A DNA stretch of 64,000 nucleotides, taken from positions 124,001-188,000 of the forward strand of contig NZ_QKSD01000008.1 of assembly GCF_003234085.1 (NCBI RefSeq). The letters run 5' to 3'. How positions within the stretch are numbered: position 1 is the stretch's first letter; every line of letters begins with the position of its first letter. The notes beneath the pieces were generated by a model. The model did not search any database, was not told the DNA's origin, and saw only the letters and a program-made list of their open reading frames with translations. Source of the stretch: Curtobacterium sp. MCPF17_052 (lineage in GTDB: Bacteria > Actinomycetota > Actinomycetes > Actinomycetales > Microbacteriaceae). Below are positions 11,027-23,294 of this stretch, piece by piece. Made by a program: the position numbers and the translations under genes.

Positions 11027-11050
11027 GATGTCCTGCCCTGGCGGGACATC
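11027..11050 (+). terminator. Hairpin between the yggT-like gene and divIVA
   Basis: Arms GATGTCCTGCC (11027-11037) and GGCGGGACATC (11040-11050) pair over 11 bases with one G-U and a 2-base centre. No U-tract follows. It may end the yggT transcript or be an operator/attenuator for divIVA. The rest of the 215-base gap (10927-11141) shows a possible TACGTT -10 at 11071-11076 and nothing else clear. Confidence 0.35.
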
Positions 11051-11141
11051 CGCACCGGGACCCCGGCTGGTACGTTCAGCACGGACGGTCCAGCAGGGCC
11101 CCCGGTTCCACACGTTCAGCAGTTCTATTGAGGTGACGGCA

Positions 11142-11822
11142 ATGGCTTTGACGCCGGAAGACGTAGTCAACAAGCGGTTCCAGCCGACCAAGTTCCGCGA
11201 GGGCTACGACCAGGACGAGGTCGACGACTTCCTCGACGAGATCGTGGCCGAGCTGCGTCGCCTGAACCAGGAGAACGAGGAGCTGCGTCAGCGCCTCGAG
11301 TCGGCCGGATCCGCGCCGTCGCTCGCCAAGGACGACGAGCCCGCGCCGACCCCGACGCCCGAGCCGGCCCCGGTCGCCGCCGCTCCGGAGCCCGCACCGG
11401 TCGCCGCTGCCGCCCCGGTCACCACCGTGAACCCGGACGAGGACACCGAGGGCACCACGAACCTCCTGACCCTCGCTCGCCGTCTCCACGAGGAGCACGT
11501 CCGCGAAGGCGTCGAGAAGCGCGATGCGCTCATCGCCGAGGGCCAGGCCCAGGCCGCCCGCCTGGTCTCCGAGGCCGAGGCCAAGCAGCGCCAGGTCCTC
11601 GCCGACACCGAGAACCAGAACCGCCAGCGCGTCGCGGTGCTCGACCAGGAGCGCACGCAGCTCGAGGGCAAGATCGACGAGCTCCGCACGTTCGAGCGCG
11701 ACTACCGTGCGCAGCTCAAGAGCTACATCCAGAGCCAGCTCTCCGAGCTCGACTCGTCTGCCGGCACCGAGCAGTCCGGCTTCGCGCCGGCTCCGGCCTC
11801 GGCGCAGGGCTTCGGCAACTGA
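11142..11822 (+). CDS. divIVA: DivIVA/Wag31 polar growth protein
   Basis: Coiled-coil scaffold that binds curved membrane at the poles and septum and directs wall synthesis in Actinobacteria. The product is 226 residues from ATG 11142, with GAGGTG at 11130-11135. The N-terminal lipid-binding motif reads ALTPEDVVNKRFQPTKFREG, followed by QDEVDDFLDEIVAELRRLNQENEEL (first coiled coil), a Pro/Ala-rich linker (about 70-105), and a second long heptad region rich in Ala, Glu, Gln and Arg. The long upstream extension of this frame runs through the yggT-like gene and is not coding. Confidence 0.96.
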   Translation: MALTPEDVVNKRFQPTKFREGYDQDEVDDFLDEIVAELRRLNQENEELRQRLESAGSAPSLAKDDEPAPTPTPEPAPVAAAPEPAPVAAAAPVTTVNPDEDTEGTTNLLTLARRLHEEHVREGVEKRDALIAEGQAQAARLVSEAEAKQRQVLADTENQNRQRVAVLDQERTQLEGKIDELRTFERDYRAQLKSYIQSQLSELDSSAGTEQSGFAPAPASAQGFGN

Positions 11823-11824
11823 CG

Positions 11825-12529
11825 TTGGACCGACCCGTCCCACGAGCGAAGGTCAGTGCACGCGCGATCGCGGCACTGGCCTTCGCCGCTGTCGTGGTGG
11901 TGACGCTCGACCAGGTCACCAAGGCACTCGTCGTGGCGAACCTGCCCGAGGAGGTCGTCGTCCCCGTGCTCGGCAACGCGCTGCAGTTCCTGTCGGTGCG
12001 GAACCCGGGTGCGGCGTTCTCCTTCGCGGTGAACATGACGTGGGTCTTCTCGCTGATCTCCGCCGCGGTCGTCGTCGCGATCGTCGTCTACGCGCGACGG
12101 ATCCGGTCGATGTGGTGGGCCATCGTGCTCGGCATGCTCCTCGGCGGGGCGCTCGGCAACCTGTCCGACCGGCTGTTCCGCGAGCCCGGATTCGGGCGCG
12201 GTCACGTCGTCGACTTCATCTCGACACCGTGGATGATGCCGGCGATCTACAACGTGGCCGACTCGTTCATCTGCGTGAGCATGGTCGTCTTCGTGCTGCT
12301 CGTGATCCTCGGGGTGAACCTCGACGGGACGCGGGCCGTCTCCGAGAAGCAGCAGCGCGCGATGACCGAGGTTTCCGCGACCGACGTCGCGGGGTCCGTT
12401 CCGGCGGGGCCTGACGCCACGGCGTCCGGCGCTGCGGTTCCCGAGTCGGGAACCGCCTCCGACGCTCCGGGCGCCAGCCGTGCCTCCCGACCGTCCGCTG
12501 ACGGGCCGCTCGGCCCTGACCCGAAGTGA
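11825..12529 (+). CDS. lspA: Lipoprotein signal peptidase II
   Basis: Aspartic membrane protease that removes lipoprotein signal peptides after lipidation. The 234-residue protein has four membrane segments and the catalytic Asp motifs GNLSDRL and YNVADSF, plus VRNPGAAFSF. The hydrophilic C-terminal tail of about 55 residues (Ala/Ser/Pro-rich) is longer than in most homologues. It starts at TTG 11825, three bases after the divIVA stop; no better start is seen. Substrates within this window would include the CtaC and OpuCC lipoproteins. Confidence 0.93.
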   Translation: MDRPVPRAKVSARAIAALAFAAVVVVTLDQVTKALVVANLPEEVVVPVLGNALQFLSVRNPGAAFSFAVNMTWVFSLISAAVVVAIVVYARRIRSMWWAIVLGMLLGGALGNLSDRLFREPGFGRGHVVDFISTPWMMPAIYNVADSFICVSMVVFVLLVILGVNLDGTRAVSEKQQRAMTEVSATDVAGSVPAGPDATASGAAVPESGTASDAPGASRASRPSADGPLGPDPK

Positions 12530-12556
12530 GCGACGCGACGTGAGCGACGCGACGTG
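12529..12556 (+). repeat. 14-base tandem repeat at the lspA-rluD junction
   Basis: GAGCGACGCGACGT occurs twice in tandem (from about 12529 and 12543), followed by GAGCGAG. It creates GTG triplets at 12526, 12540 and 12554, each in a different frame; only 12554 opens the pseudouridine synthase frame. No Shine-Dalgarno sequence is visible between the genes. Confidence 0.7.
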
Positions 12557-13477
12557 AGCGAGCAGCGTCAGCTGCCCGTCCCGGACGGGCTCGCCGGTGA
12601 GCGTGTCGACGCCGCCATCGCCAAGCTCCTCGGGTTCAGTCGCTCGTTCGCGGCCGACGTCGTCGCGGCAGGCGGGGTGCGGGTCGACGGCGTCGTCGCC
12701 GAGAAGTCCGACCGCCTGCACGCCGACGCGTGGCTCGAGGTCGAGTGGACCCCGAAGGAAGCCCCGCGGATCATCCCGGTGGAGGTGCCCGGCATGTCGG
12801 TCGTGCACGACGACGAGGACATCGTCGTCGTCGACAAGCCCGTCGGCGTCGCCGCGCACCCCTCGCCCGGCTGGGACGGGCCGACCGTGCCCGGAGGCCT
12901 CGCCGCCGCCGGCTTCACGATCGCGACGTCCGGCGCCGCCGAACGCGCCGGCATCGTGCACCGACTCGACGTCGGCACCTCCGGGTTGATGGTCGTGGCG
13001 AAGACCGAGCTGGCGTACACGCACCTGAAGCGGGCGTTCAAGGAGCGCACGGTCGAGAAGGTGTACCACGCGCTCGCGCAGGGACACCCGGACCCGACCT
13101 CCGGCACGATCGACGCCCCCATCGGGCGGCACCCCTCGAGCGACTGGAAGTTCGCGGTCACCGCGGACGGCAAGCCGAGCGTCACGCACTACGCGACCCT
13201 CGAGGCGTTCCGGTCCGCGACGCTGCTCGAGGTCCACCTCGAGACCGGACGCACGCACCAGATCCGTGTACACATGGCGGCGACCCGGCATCCACTGGTC
13301 GGCGACACGATGTACGGTGCCGACCCGGTGCTCGCGGAGGAGCTCGGGCTCACGCGGCAGTGGCTCGACGCGGTCCGCCTCGGCTTCGCGCACCCGCGGA
13401 CCGGGGACTGGGTCGAGTTCCAGGCGTCGTACCCGGACGACCTGCAGCAGGCGCTCGACCGCATCCGCGCTGCCTGA
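12554..13477 (+). CDS. RluA-family (RluD-type) pseudouridine synthase
   Basis: Isomerises uridine to pseudouridine in large-subunit rRNA. The 307-residue protein has an N-terminal S4 RNA-binding domain ([32 protein letters not shown]), then the catalytic domain with the active-site Asp in [18 protein letters not shown], and [12 protein letters not shown]. lspA followed by rluD is a widely conserved pair. RluD-like is the best match by length and motifs, but the exact target uridines cannot be read from sequence. Confidence 0.92.
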   Translation: MSEQRQLPVPDGLAGERVDAAIAKLLGFSRSFAADVVAAGGVRVDGVVAEKSDRLHADAWLEVEWTPKEAPRIIPVEVPGMSVVHDDEDIVVVDKPVGVAAHPSPGWDGPTVPGGLAAAGFTIATSGAAERAGIVHRLDVGTSGLMVVAKTELAYTHLKRAFKERTVEKVYHALAQGHPDPTSGTIDAPIGRHPSSDWKFAVTADGKPSVTHYATLEAFRSATLLEVHLETGRTHQIRVHMAATRHPLVGDTMYGADPVLAEELGLTRQWLDAVRLGFAHPRTGDWVEFQASYPDDLQQALDRIRAA

Positions 13478-13546
13478 GGAACGGGGACGACGAGCGGCCA
13501 CGCCGGGGCGTGCTGCGACACGCTCGGGATCGTCGTCGGTCGCGGT

Positions 13547-13552
13547 TAGGCT
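13547..13552 (+). promoter_or_regulatory. Candidate -10 box for dnaE
   Basis: TAGGCT at 13547-13552 has a weak -35 (TCGGGA, 13524-13529) with a 17-base spacer. It would give a leader of about 35 bases with GGAGG at 13583-13587 before the GTG start. The 114-base gap after the pseudouridine synthase gene is long enough for an independent promoter. Confidence 0.4.
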
Positions 13553-13591
13553 GTCCACACCCCACCGCAGACCGTACGAACCGGAGGTTCC

Positions 13592-17125
<3,534 letters not shown>

Positions 17126-17188
17126 CGCCGGCGCAGGCCCAAGGCGCCGGGTCCGGGCGCTGGGTCAGGGCGTCCGGTCGGGACGGAC

Positions 17189-17222
17189 GGGAGGCCCGTG
17201 GCGGGTCCGCCACGGGCCTCCC
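17189..17222. terminator. Bidirectional terminator hairpin between dnaE and the glycan island
   Basis: Perfect 16-base arms GGGAGGCCCGTGGCGG (17189-17204) and CCGCCACGGGCCTCCC (17207-17222) lie in the 155-base gap between convergent genes. There is no T-run, typical of high-GC actinobacterial terminators. Its GGGAGGCCCG arm resembles the hairpins at 49028-49067 and 41120-41151. Confidence 0.75.
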
Positions 17223-17280
17223 ATCCTGACAGGCCCCCGTCCGGTGCGGCCGCGGCGTCACGGTCGTGGGTCGGGCGACC

Positions 17281-18735
17281 TCAGGGGACGACGTTGAGTC
17301 GGCCGGCGCGCTCCACGACGGTGCCCGTGCGGGGGATCCACACGGTGAAGCCGTCGACCTCGGTGCGCTCGAGCTGGTCGGCGTCGGACCGGAGGAAGGC
17401 GCGGACCTCGGCGCTCGGTGGGAACCGTCGATCGTCGCCGACCACCACGGCGGCGAACGGTCCGTCGTCGGGTTCCATCGACCCGCGGCCTGCGAAGTAC
17501 GGTTCCGTGAGGGTCGGGGTGGCCGCGACGAACAGCACGCTGCCGGCAGCGTGCCCGTGGTCGCCGAGCCACTGGTCGACGCGGGCGATGCCGCTCGGGT
17601 GTGTGCGGGCGATCGTGACGCTCTCTCCGATCGCCGGGACCACGAGGGCGACCACCAGGACTGCCGCCACGACGCCGCCGATGGGCGACGGCAGGACGGT
17701 GGCCAGGCGGGTGATGCCGATCGCCGCGAGTGCGATGAGCAACGGCATCCAGGCGGCGTAGTAGTTCGCGAGTGCGATGTGGGCGACGAACGCGTAGAAG
17801 ACGACGAGCAGGCCGAGCGCCGTCCCGAGGTACGCCACGAGTCGGCCCGGCCGGAGCACGAGGGCTGCGAACAGCCCGACGACGAACACGACGGTGGTGA
17901 CCGCGCCGACCCCCGACCACAGGAACCAGGCATCGGCCCACCACGGCGCGAAGGCGTGGATCCGGCCCGCGATGCTGATCGGGTGTCCGTGCTCGTTCTG
18001 GCCGGCCTGGAACGTGACCATGGTCGTGATCGCGGAGCGGATGCCCATCGGCGCGTACAGGGCGACCGTGACCAGGACGAACGCGATCACCCACAGGCTG
18101 CCGGCGACCAGGAGCGAGCGTGTGCGACGGAAGAGCAGCGGCAGCAGGAGGAACGCCGGCAGCAGCACGACGGTGGACACCTTCGAGGTCACCGACATCG
18201 CGAAGAGCGCACCCGACACCGGCGCGAGCCAGGACCGGTCCGTCCTGATCCACGCCCACGCCGCCGCGAGGGCGATGACCGCGAACGCGATCATCACCGG
18301 GTCGAGCAGGGCGTACCGGTCCACCCGGGTGCCCAGGAAGCCGCGCGGGGTCAGGAGCCACATCGCCGCGACGAGCACGCCCGTCCAGAACCCGACCTCG
18401 CGGCGGAGCCACCAGAACAGCGTCACGCCGACTGCGACGACGAGGACCCCGACGACGATGCGTGGACCGAGCACCCCCTGGCCGAACAGGACCTGCGCGG
18501 CCCCGAAGAGGTACTTCGCGGTCGGCGGGTGCTCGCGGTTGGCGGAGAAGTCGCCGTGGAGGTACGCCCAGCCGGCACGGACGTAGACCGACTCGTCGCC
18601 GTGGACGTTGTGGCCCAGGAGGTTCCAGAAAGACTGGTAGAGGGCCCAGACCGCGAGGACGACGAGGGCGCCCAGGCGGACGGGTCGAAACGCGGTCACC
18701 GTGACCAGCGCCCTCCGGCTGTCGATGTCACGCAC
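17281..18735 (-). CDS. GT39-like membrane glycosyltransferase
   Basis: A 484-residue polytopic protein of the ArnT/PMT type, which transfers a sugar from a lipid-phosphate carrier on the outer face of the membrane. The N-terminal loop has the acidic pair in HGDESVYVRAGW and the NREHPPTAKYLFG motif, both hallmarks of this fold. About ten to twelve hydrophobic segments and a soluble C-terminal part follow. It is the last gene of a three-gene minus-strand unit and overlaps the GT2 gene by 8 bases. Acceptor and donor cannot be read from sequence. Confidence 0.82.
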   Translation of the reverse strand: MRDIDSRRALVTVTAFRPVRLGALVVLAVWALYQSFWNLLGHNVHGDESVYVRAGWAYLHGDFSANREHPPTAKYLFGAAQVLFGQGVLGPRIVVGVLVVAVGVTLFWWLRREVGFWTGVLVAAMWLLTPRGFLGTRVDRYALLDPVMIAFAVIALAAAWAWIRTDRSWLAPVSGALFAMSVTSKVSTVVLLPAFLLLPLLFRRTRSLLVAGSLWVIAFVLVTVALYAPMGIRSAITTMVTFQAGQNEHGHPISIAGRIHAFAPWWADAWFLWSGVGAVTTVVFVVGLFAALVLRPGRLVAYLGTALGLLVVFYAFVAHIALANYYAAWMPLLIALAAIGITRLATVLPSPIGGVVAAVLVVALVVPAIGESVTIARTHPSGIARVDQWLGDHGHAAGSVLFVAATPTLTEPYFAGRGSMEPDDGPFAAVVVGDDRRFPPSAEVRAFLRSDADQLERTEVDGFTVWIPRTGTVVERAGRLNVVP

Positions 18736-20182
18736 CGCGACCCGTGATCGCGCGGAGACGCGCCACGATCCGTGGGTTGCGTGCGCCGAGGGACAGCGCG
18801 GTGAGGCGGCGGAACGACACGGTGGAACGGTGCACCAGCAAGCCCGTGGCCTCCGCGATGTCGGTCACCGCCTGCCAGCGCGCGCGCAGGGCGGAAGGGT
18901 CGATCTCGGTCTCGGCGACCACCTCGACGAGTCGCACCAGGTCCGCGGCACCGGTCCAGGCGGTGCTGCGGTTCTCGTAGCGGCGCAGCAGCCGGTCGAG
19001 GGCCGAGGCGCGGTGGTTCTCGACCGCGTGCGCCCACCGGGCGTCCTGGGCCACCGGGTCGACGAGGAGCCACCGTGGCGCATTCGCGTTCAGCGCGGAG
19101 AGCTGCGCGAACGTGGTCAGCGCGCCGAGGGCCACGGCGATGTCGAACACCTGGCGGGGTCGGCCGCCGACCGCGATCGCCACGCCGGGGAGTTCCTGAC
19201 GCGCTCGACGGATCTGCTTCGACGACACGACCACCGTGACGACCACGTGGTCGGGGGCGGCGGCGAGCACCGCGCGGACGCGAGCGAGCACCTCGTCGGA
19301 GAGGTCCAGGGGGACGTGCAGTGCAACGCGGACGACGTCGTCGTCGGGCAGGAACGTGTCGGCGAAGACGTCCACGGCGTCACGGTACCGGGCCAGGAAC
19401 AGTGCGAGGGCGCCGGCGTAGAACGGGTACCGCTCGAGCAGGATCCGCTCGTGTTCGAGTCGGAGCGACGGTCCTCGGTCGCCGCTGAAGCTCGTCGACC
19501 CGGCGTGCAGGACGAGTGCCCGGTTGGCGAGCACCGCGGTGAAGCCGTGCTCGTTGATGCGGAGGCAGAAGTCGTTCTCCTCGCCGTAGCCGGGGGAGAA
19601 CACGTCGTCGAAGAGCCCGAACCGGTCGACCATCTCCCGACGGATGAGGAAGCAGAACCCCATCGCCACGGGAGCGACGGTGAAGCGGGGCAGGAGGTAC
19701 TTCGTCCGGCCGTGGAGCTCGCGGGTCCGCCGTGGAGCGATCGTCGACCGGGGGTTGCGGCGCGCGAACGGGTAGGACGCGATCGTCGCGTTGTCGCTCC
19801 GAGCGCAGACGACGCCGATCGTGTCGTCCGAGCCGAGGACGGCGGTCATCTCGTCGAGGAAGCCGGGCATCGGCACCGTGTCACTGTTGAGGAGCAACAC
19901 GTCGTTGCCGGTCTGGTCGAGTTCCAGGACGGCACGGTTGCAGTTCCCGACGAAGCCCAGGTTCGCTTCGTTCCGGACGTACTCAAAGCCGGGGTGCTCG
20001 CCGACGAGTTCCAACAGGCGTCGCTCGACGGCGTCGACGTTGGGTCCGACGTCGTTCGCGAGCAGCACACGGTCGCGCTCGAAGTCGACCGTGTCGAGCA
20101 GGGCCTCGATGCAGCGTTCGAGGCCGGGCAGGTCGTCGTAGACCGGGACGACGATCGTCACTGGTCGGCGGTGCTCGCTCAT
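18728..20182 (-). CDS. GT2 glycosyltransferase, paralogue of the 35207-36646 product
   Basis: A 484-residue GT-A enzyme. The N-terminal domain (about 1-270) has TIVVPVYDDLPGLERCIEALLD, the nucleotide-site region NEANLGFVGNCNRAV, the DxD-type motif LLLNSDTVPMPGF, and the acceptor-side GYGEENDFCLR. The ~200-residue C-terminal region is less conserved. It shares long motif stretches with the protein at 35207-36646 near the other end of the island. The stop overlaps the GT39-like gene and the start overlaps the GT4 gene (ATGA), so the three form one unit. A rhamnosyltransferase role is plausible but unproven. Confidence 0.88.
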   Translation of the reverse strand: MSEHRRPVTIVVPVYDDLPGLERCIEALLDTVDFERDRVLLANDVGPNVDAVERRLLELVGEHPGFEYVRNEANLGFVGNCNRAVLELDQTGNDVLLLNSDTVPMPGFLDEMTAVLGSDDTIGVVCARSDNATIASYPFARRNPRSTIAPRRTRELHGRTKYLLPRFTVAPVAMGFCFLIRREMVDRFGLFDDVFSPGYGEENDFCLRINEHGFTAVLANRALVLHAGSTSFSGDRGPSLRLEHERILLERYPFYAGALALFLARYRDAVDVFADTFLPDDDVVRVALHVPLDLSDEVLARVRAVLAAAPDHVVVTVVVSSKQIRRARQELPGVAIAVGGRPRQVFDIAVALGALTTFAQLSALNANAPRWLLVDPVAQDARWAHAVENHRASALDRLLRRYENRSTAWTGAADLVRLVEVVAETEIDPSALRARWQAVTDIAEATGLLVHRSTVSFRRLTALSLGARNPRIVARLRAITGRGA

Positions 20183-21549
20183 CGGCCGGTCACCCTGCGC
20201 ACCACGGCGCCCGGTCGGGACAGCAGTCGACCGACGGCGCCGGAGCGGCTCCGGAGGCGGGAGGCCAGCAGGCCAGCGGCAGCACGGGCGCTCGTCGCGC
20301 CGAGGGACGAGTACGCAGCGGGCAACTCGAACCAGTAGCGGGCCACCTGGGGGAGCCGGTAGCCCTCCGTGCCCACCAGGGCGGTGAGCCGGGCGATTGC
20401 GGCGGCGTTGTCGTGTCCGGAGCCCGTGACGGCGGCGAGCCGGTCCGGGGCAGCCGCACCGTGCCTCCTGGCCGTGGCGGGGTCCGACGCGTAGCCGGCC
20501 AGTGCCGCGGCCAGCCCGGCGGCGTCGTCAGCATCGAACAGGGCGCCGGTGACGCCGGGGTCGACGAGTTCGGCGCTCCCGCCCTCCCGTGTCGCGATCA
20601 CGGGCTTGCCGAGGGCCATGTACTCGGCCGTGGTCCGACCGAAGGCCTCGATCGTCGACGCCGTCACGCACACGTCAGCTGCGTCGATGTAGGGGGCCGG
20701 CGCGTTCTGCTCGCCGGCGAAGACGACGTGGTCGGCGACGCCGAGTTCGCGCGCGCGTGCCGTCAGTCGCTGGTCCTCGCCGGGCTGCTTCCAGCTGCCG
20801 ACGAAGCAGACGCTCGCGGTGATGTCGCGGTCACGGAGCAGGCCGAGCGCCTCGATCACCCGGTGCTGGCCCTTCGATGGCTCCACGCGGCCGACGACGA
20901 CGATGCGGAGGCCCGGGTCGGCCTGGGGGAACGGCTGCACGGACGGCTCGGCAGCGCGCGTGGCGTCGAGTCGGGCGACGTCGACCGACGGGTACGCGAT
21001 CGAGATCTCCTCTGCGGGCATGTAGCGGGCCAGGTGGTCACGCATGGCGCCGGAGTTCGTCACGACCGCGCCGGCGAGCAGGCCGATGTCGCCGAGGGTC
21101 GCGGCCCGTCCGGTCTGGAAGTGCAGACCGTGGTCGAGGTCGCCGTACTCGCGGACGAACCAGGCCTGGGGGATCCCGAGCACGGCGGCGGCGAAGGAGG
21201 CCCACGGCGCGACCAGGGTGTTGGTGACGACCAGGTCCGGTCGCTGACGCTCGTAGTGGCGGATGATCGCACTCACCGCTGCGTAGTCGACGGTCGCGAA
21301 CGCGGCACGTTCGGCCGCGGGGGCCGGTTGCGGGCTCGGCACGGCCCACCCGCGGTACCGGAAGGCGTCGTACTGCCAGCCGCGTTCGTCGAGCGCCTCG
21401 ATGAACTTGCCGCGAGGTGCCTTCGTGACGAAGTGCGGGGTGAAGTCGGGGTCGGTCGCCGCCCAGTCCTCGACGAAACGGAGGAGGGACCGCTCTGCGC
21501 CGCCGAGGTTCACCGGCGCGGTGGAGTGGTTGGCGAAGCTGACGAGCAC
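20179..21549 (-). CDS. GT4-family glycosyltransferase
   Basis: A 456-residue GT-B enzyme. The N-terminal acceptor half starts LVSFANHSTAPVNLGGAERSLLRFVEDW. The C-terminal donor half has IVVVGRVEPSKGQHRVIEAL, AADVCVTASTIEAFGRTTAEYMALGKPVIATREGGSAELV, the E-x7-E type motif of GT4 enzymes. About 90 residues of Ala/Arg-rich tail follow. It is first in the minus-strand trio and divergent from the ABC exporter. GTG 21549 is preceded by TAGTGT (21556-21561) with a 6-base gap, suggesting a leaderless mRNA. Confidence 0.88.
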   Translation of the reverse strand: MLVSFANHSTAPVNLGGAERSLLRFVEDWAATDPDFTPHFVTKAPRGKFIEALDERGWQYDAFRYRGWAVPSPQPAPAAERAAFATVDYAAVSAIIRHYERQRPDLVVTNTLVAPWASFAAAVLGIPQAWFVREYGDLDHGLHFQTGRAATLGDIGLLAGAVVTNSGAMRDHLARYMPAEEISIAYPSVDVARLDATRAAEPSVQPFPQADPGLRIVVVGRVEPSKGQHRVIEALGLLRDRDITASVCFVGSWKQPGEDQRLTARARELGVADHVVFAGEQNAPAPYIDAADVCVTASTIEAFGRTTAEYMALGKPVIATREGGSAELVDPGVTGALFDADDAAGLAAALAGYASDPATARRHGAAAPDRLAAVTGSGHDNAAAIARLTALVGTEGYRLPQVARYWFELPAAYSSLGATSARAAAGLLASRLRSRSGAVGRLLSRPGAVVRRVTGR

Positions 21550-21555
21550 CTGTCG

Positions 21556-21561
21556 ACACTA
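21556..21561 (-). promoter_or_regulatory. Candidate leaderless -10 box for the GT4 gene
   Basis: On the minus strand TAGTGT lies 6 bases before GTG 21549, with a weak -35 (TGAAGA, 21579-21584, 17-base spacer). No Shine-Dalgarno sequence fits. The 178-base gap (21550-21727) must also hold the promoter of the divergent exporter genes; GAGAAT near 21654 is the only suggestion seen there. Confidence 0.38.
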
Positions 21562-21727
21562 CTGGATTCACCGACAGTTCTTCAGTAATCCATCAGATCG
21601 CCGTGTCCTGCGCCTTGTGGCGAAGCGTGGGCGCGGGTTGCGCCACGCCACTGTGCGAGAATGTCTCGTCCCCGAACCCTGCACCAGGAGCGCTCCGCTG
21701 CGCCCCGGAGGAGTCAGCAACCGAAGC

Positions 21728-22549
21728 ATGACGTACTTCAACGACCTGATGGCGTCGCGCGAACTGCTGGCCAACCTCACCGCACGCGAGGTCAAGGGCA
21801 AGTACCGGCGCACCGTCTTCGGGCAGCTGTGGTCATTGATCAACCCGCTCGCGACGATGCTGATCTACACGATCGTGTACTCGTTCATCTTCCGGGCCCG
21901 GCTCGAGGTGGGGGACCCGAGCGGTCTGCAGATCTACCCGCTCTGGCTCATGTGCGGACTGCTCCCGTGGATCTTCGCCCGGAACGTGATCAACGCCGGG
22001 ATGACGTCGATCGTCGCGAACGGCTCGCTCATCAAGAAGGTCTACTTCCCACGGATGACGCTGCCGCTGGCCGCCGTCGGGTCGTTCGGCTTCACCTGGC
22101 TCGTCGAGATGGGCGTCCTGCTCATCGCACTGGCGGTCTTCGGTTCGAAGTGGTTCGTGTTCCTGCCCGTGATCGCCCTGACGATGGTCTTCCTCGCCAT
22201 GTTCTCCGCCGGCCTCGGACTCATCCTCTCGATCGTGAACGTCCACTTCCGTGACATGCAGCACCTTGTGGGCATCGGCCTGCAGATGTGGATGTACCTG
22301 TCGCCGATCATCTACCCCCTGTCGCTCGTCCAGAACGCCGCGGACAAGGCCGGGCACCCGTGGATCGTCACGATCTACAAGCTCAACCCGATCGAGCGGT
22401 TCTCCGAGGTCTTCCGCAACCTCATGTACGACAACCGACTGCCGGAATGGGGCGACCTGGTCGCGTGCGCACTCGCCGGGTGCGTCTCGCTCGCGATCGG
22501 CTACGTCGTCTTCTCCCGCAACGAGAAGAAGTTGGCCGAACTCCTGTGA
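21728..22549 (+). CDS. ABC-2 polysaccharide export permease (Wzm/TagG type)
   Basis: The 273-residue membrane subunit of a polymer exporter. It has the characteristic start MTYFNDLMASRELLANLTAREVKGKYRRTVFGQLWSLINPL, six hydrophobic segments, and the conserved YLSPIIYPLSLV and LNPIERFSEVFRNLMY near the C terminus. The frame is open upstream, but ATG 21728 gives the usual family length. The stop overlaps the ATPase start (GTGA). With the ATPase it would move an undecaprenyl-linked glycan or wall teichoic-acid-like polymer across the membrane. Confidence 0.92.
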   Translation: MTYFNDLMASRELLANLTAREVKGKYRRTVFGQLWSLINPLATMLIYTIVYSFIFRARLEVGDPSGLQIYPLWLMCGLLPWIFARNVINAGMTSIVANGSLIKKVYFPRMTLPLAAVGSFGFTWLVEMGVLLIALAVFGSKWFVFLPVIALTMVFLAMFSAGLGLILSIVNVHFRDMQHLVGIGLQMWMYLSPIIYPLSLVQNAADKAGHPWIVTIYKLNPIERFSEVFRNLMYDNRLPEWGDLVACALAGCVSLAIGYVVFSRNEKKLAELL

Positions 22550-23274
22550 ACGATGCTGCTGTCACCGTCGAGAACGTCTCCAAGCGCTTCCGGATGTACC
22601 ACGAGCGGAACGACTCGCTGAAGAGCATGGTCATGCGTGGCAAGAAGTCCGTGCACGAGGACTTCTGGGCACTCAAGGACGTCTCGTTCGAAGTGCCGCA
22701 GGGCACGACCTTCGGCCTCATCGGCAAGAACGGGTCCGGCAAGTCGACCCTGCTGAAGTGCCTGGCGAAGATCCTGTGGCCGGAGGAGGGCTCGATCACC
22801 GCCCGCGGCAAGCAGGCGTCACTGCTCGAGGTCGGCTCCGGCTTCCACCCGGAGCTCTCCGGCCGTGAGAACGTCTTCCTCAACGGTTCGATCCTCGGGA
22901 TGAGCCGGAAGGAAGTGACGCGGAAGTTCGACGAGATCGTGTCGTTCTCGGGCGTCGGCCACTTCATCGACCAGCCGGTGAAGAACTACTCCTCGGGCAT
23001 GTACGTCCGACTCGGGTTCTCCGTCGCTGTCGCCGTCACGCCGGACGTCCTGGTCGTCGACGAGGTCCTGGCGGTCGGGGACGCGACGTTCCAGAAGCGG
23101 TGCCGCACGAAGTTCAAGGAGATGAAGGCGGAGGGCCGCACGGTCATCCTCGTCTCCCACTCGATGGCGACCGTGAAGGACATGTGCGACGAGGTCGCCT
23201 GGCTGAACGAGGGCGAGCTCCAGCAGATCGGCAAGACGGAGGACGTCGTGGCCGCTTACAACAAGACCGTCTGA
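22546..23274 (+). CDS. ABC exporter ATPase (Wzt/TagH type)
   Basis: The 242-residue nucleotide-binding subunit paired with the preceding permease. Walker A is GKNGSGKST (60-68), the signature region YSSGMYVRLGF starts at about 148 (the degenerate form usual in Wzt/TagH), and Walker B is VLVVDEVLAVGD from about 168, with the H-loop in SHSMATV. It starts with the VENVSKRFRMYHERNDSLK segment of this subfamily. It lacks the C-terminal carbohydrate-binding domain of O-antigen Wzt, so chain-end recognition by the ATPase is unlikely. Confidence 0.93.
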   Translation: MNDAAVTVENVSKRFRMYHERNDSLKSMVMRGKKSVHEDFWALKDVSFEVPQGTTFGLIGKNGSGKSTLLKCLAKILWPEEGSITARGKQASLLEVGSGFHPELSGRENVFLNGSILGMSRKEVTRKFDEIVSFSGVGHFIDQPVKNYSSGMYVRLGFSVAVAVTPDVLVVDEVLAVGDATFQKRCRTKFKEMKAEGRTVILVSHSMATVKDMCDEVAWLNEGELQQIGKTEDVVAAYNKTV

Positions 23275-23294
23275 GCGGCTGTGGAGGACCGAGA

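Noticed and set aside
10530..11141. Long N-terminal extension of DivIVA
   Set aside because: It runs over the YggT-family gene and the promoter gap; the conserved DivIVA N terminus and ribosome site are at ATG 11142.
18701..20338. 545-codon plus-strand frame opposite the GT2 gene
   Set aside because: Arg/Glu/Asp-rich low-complexity translation, no motif, fully antisense to a clear glycosyltransferase.
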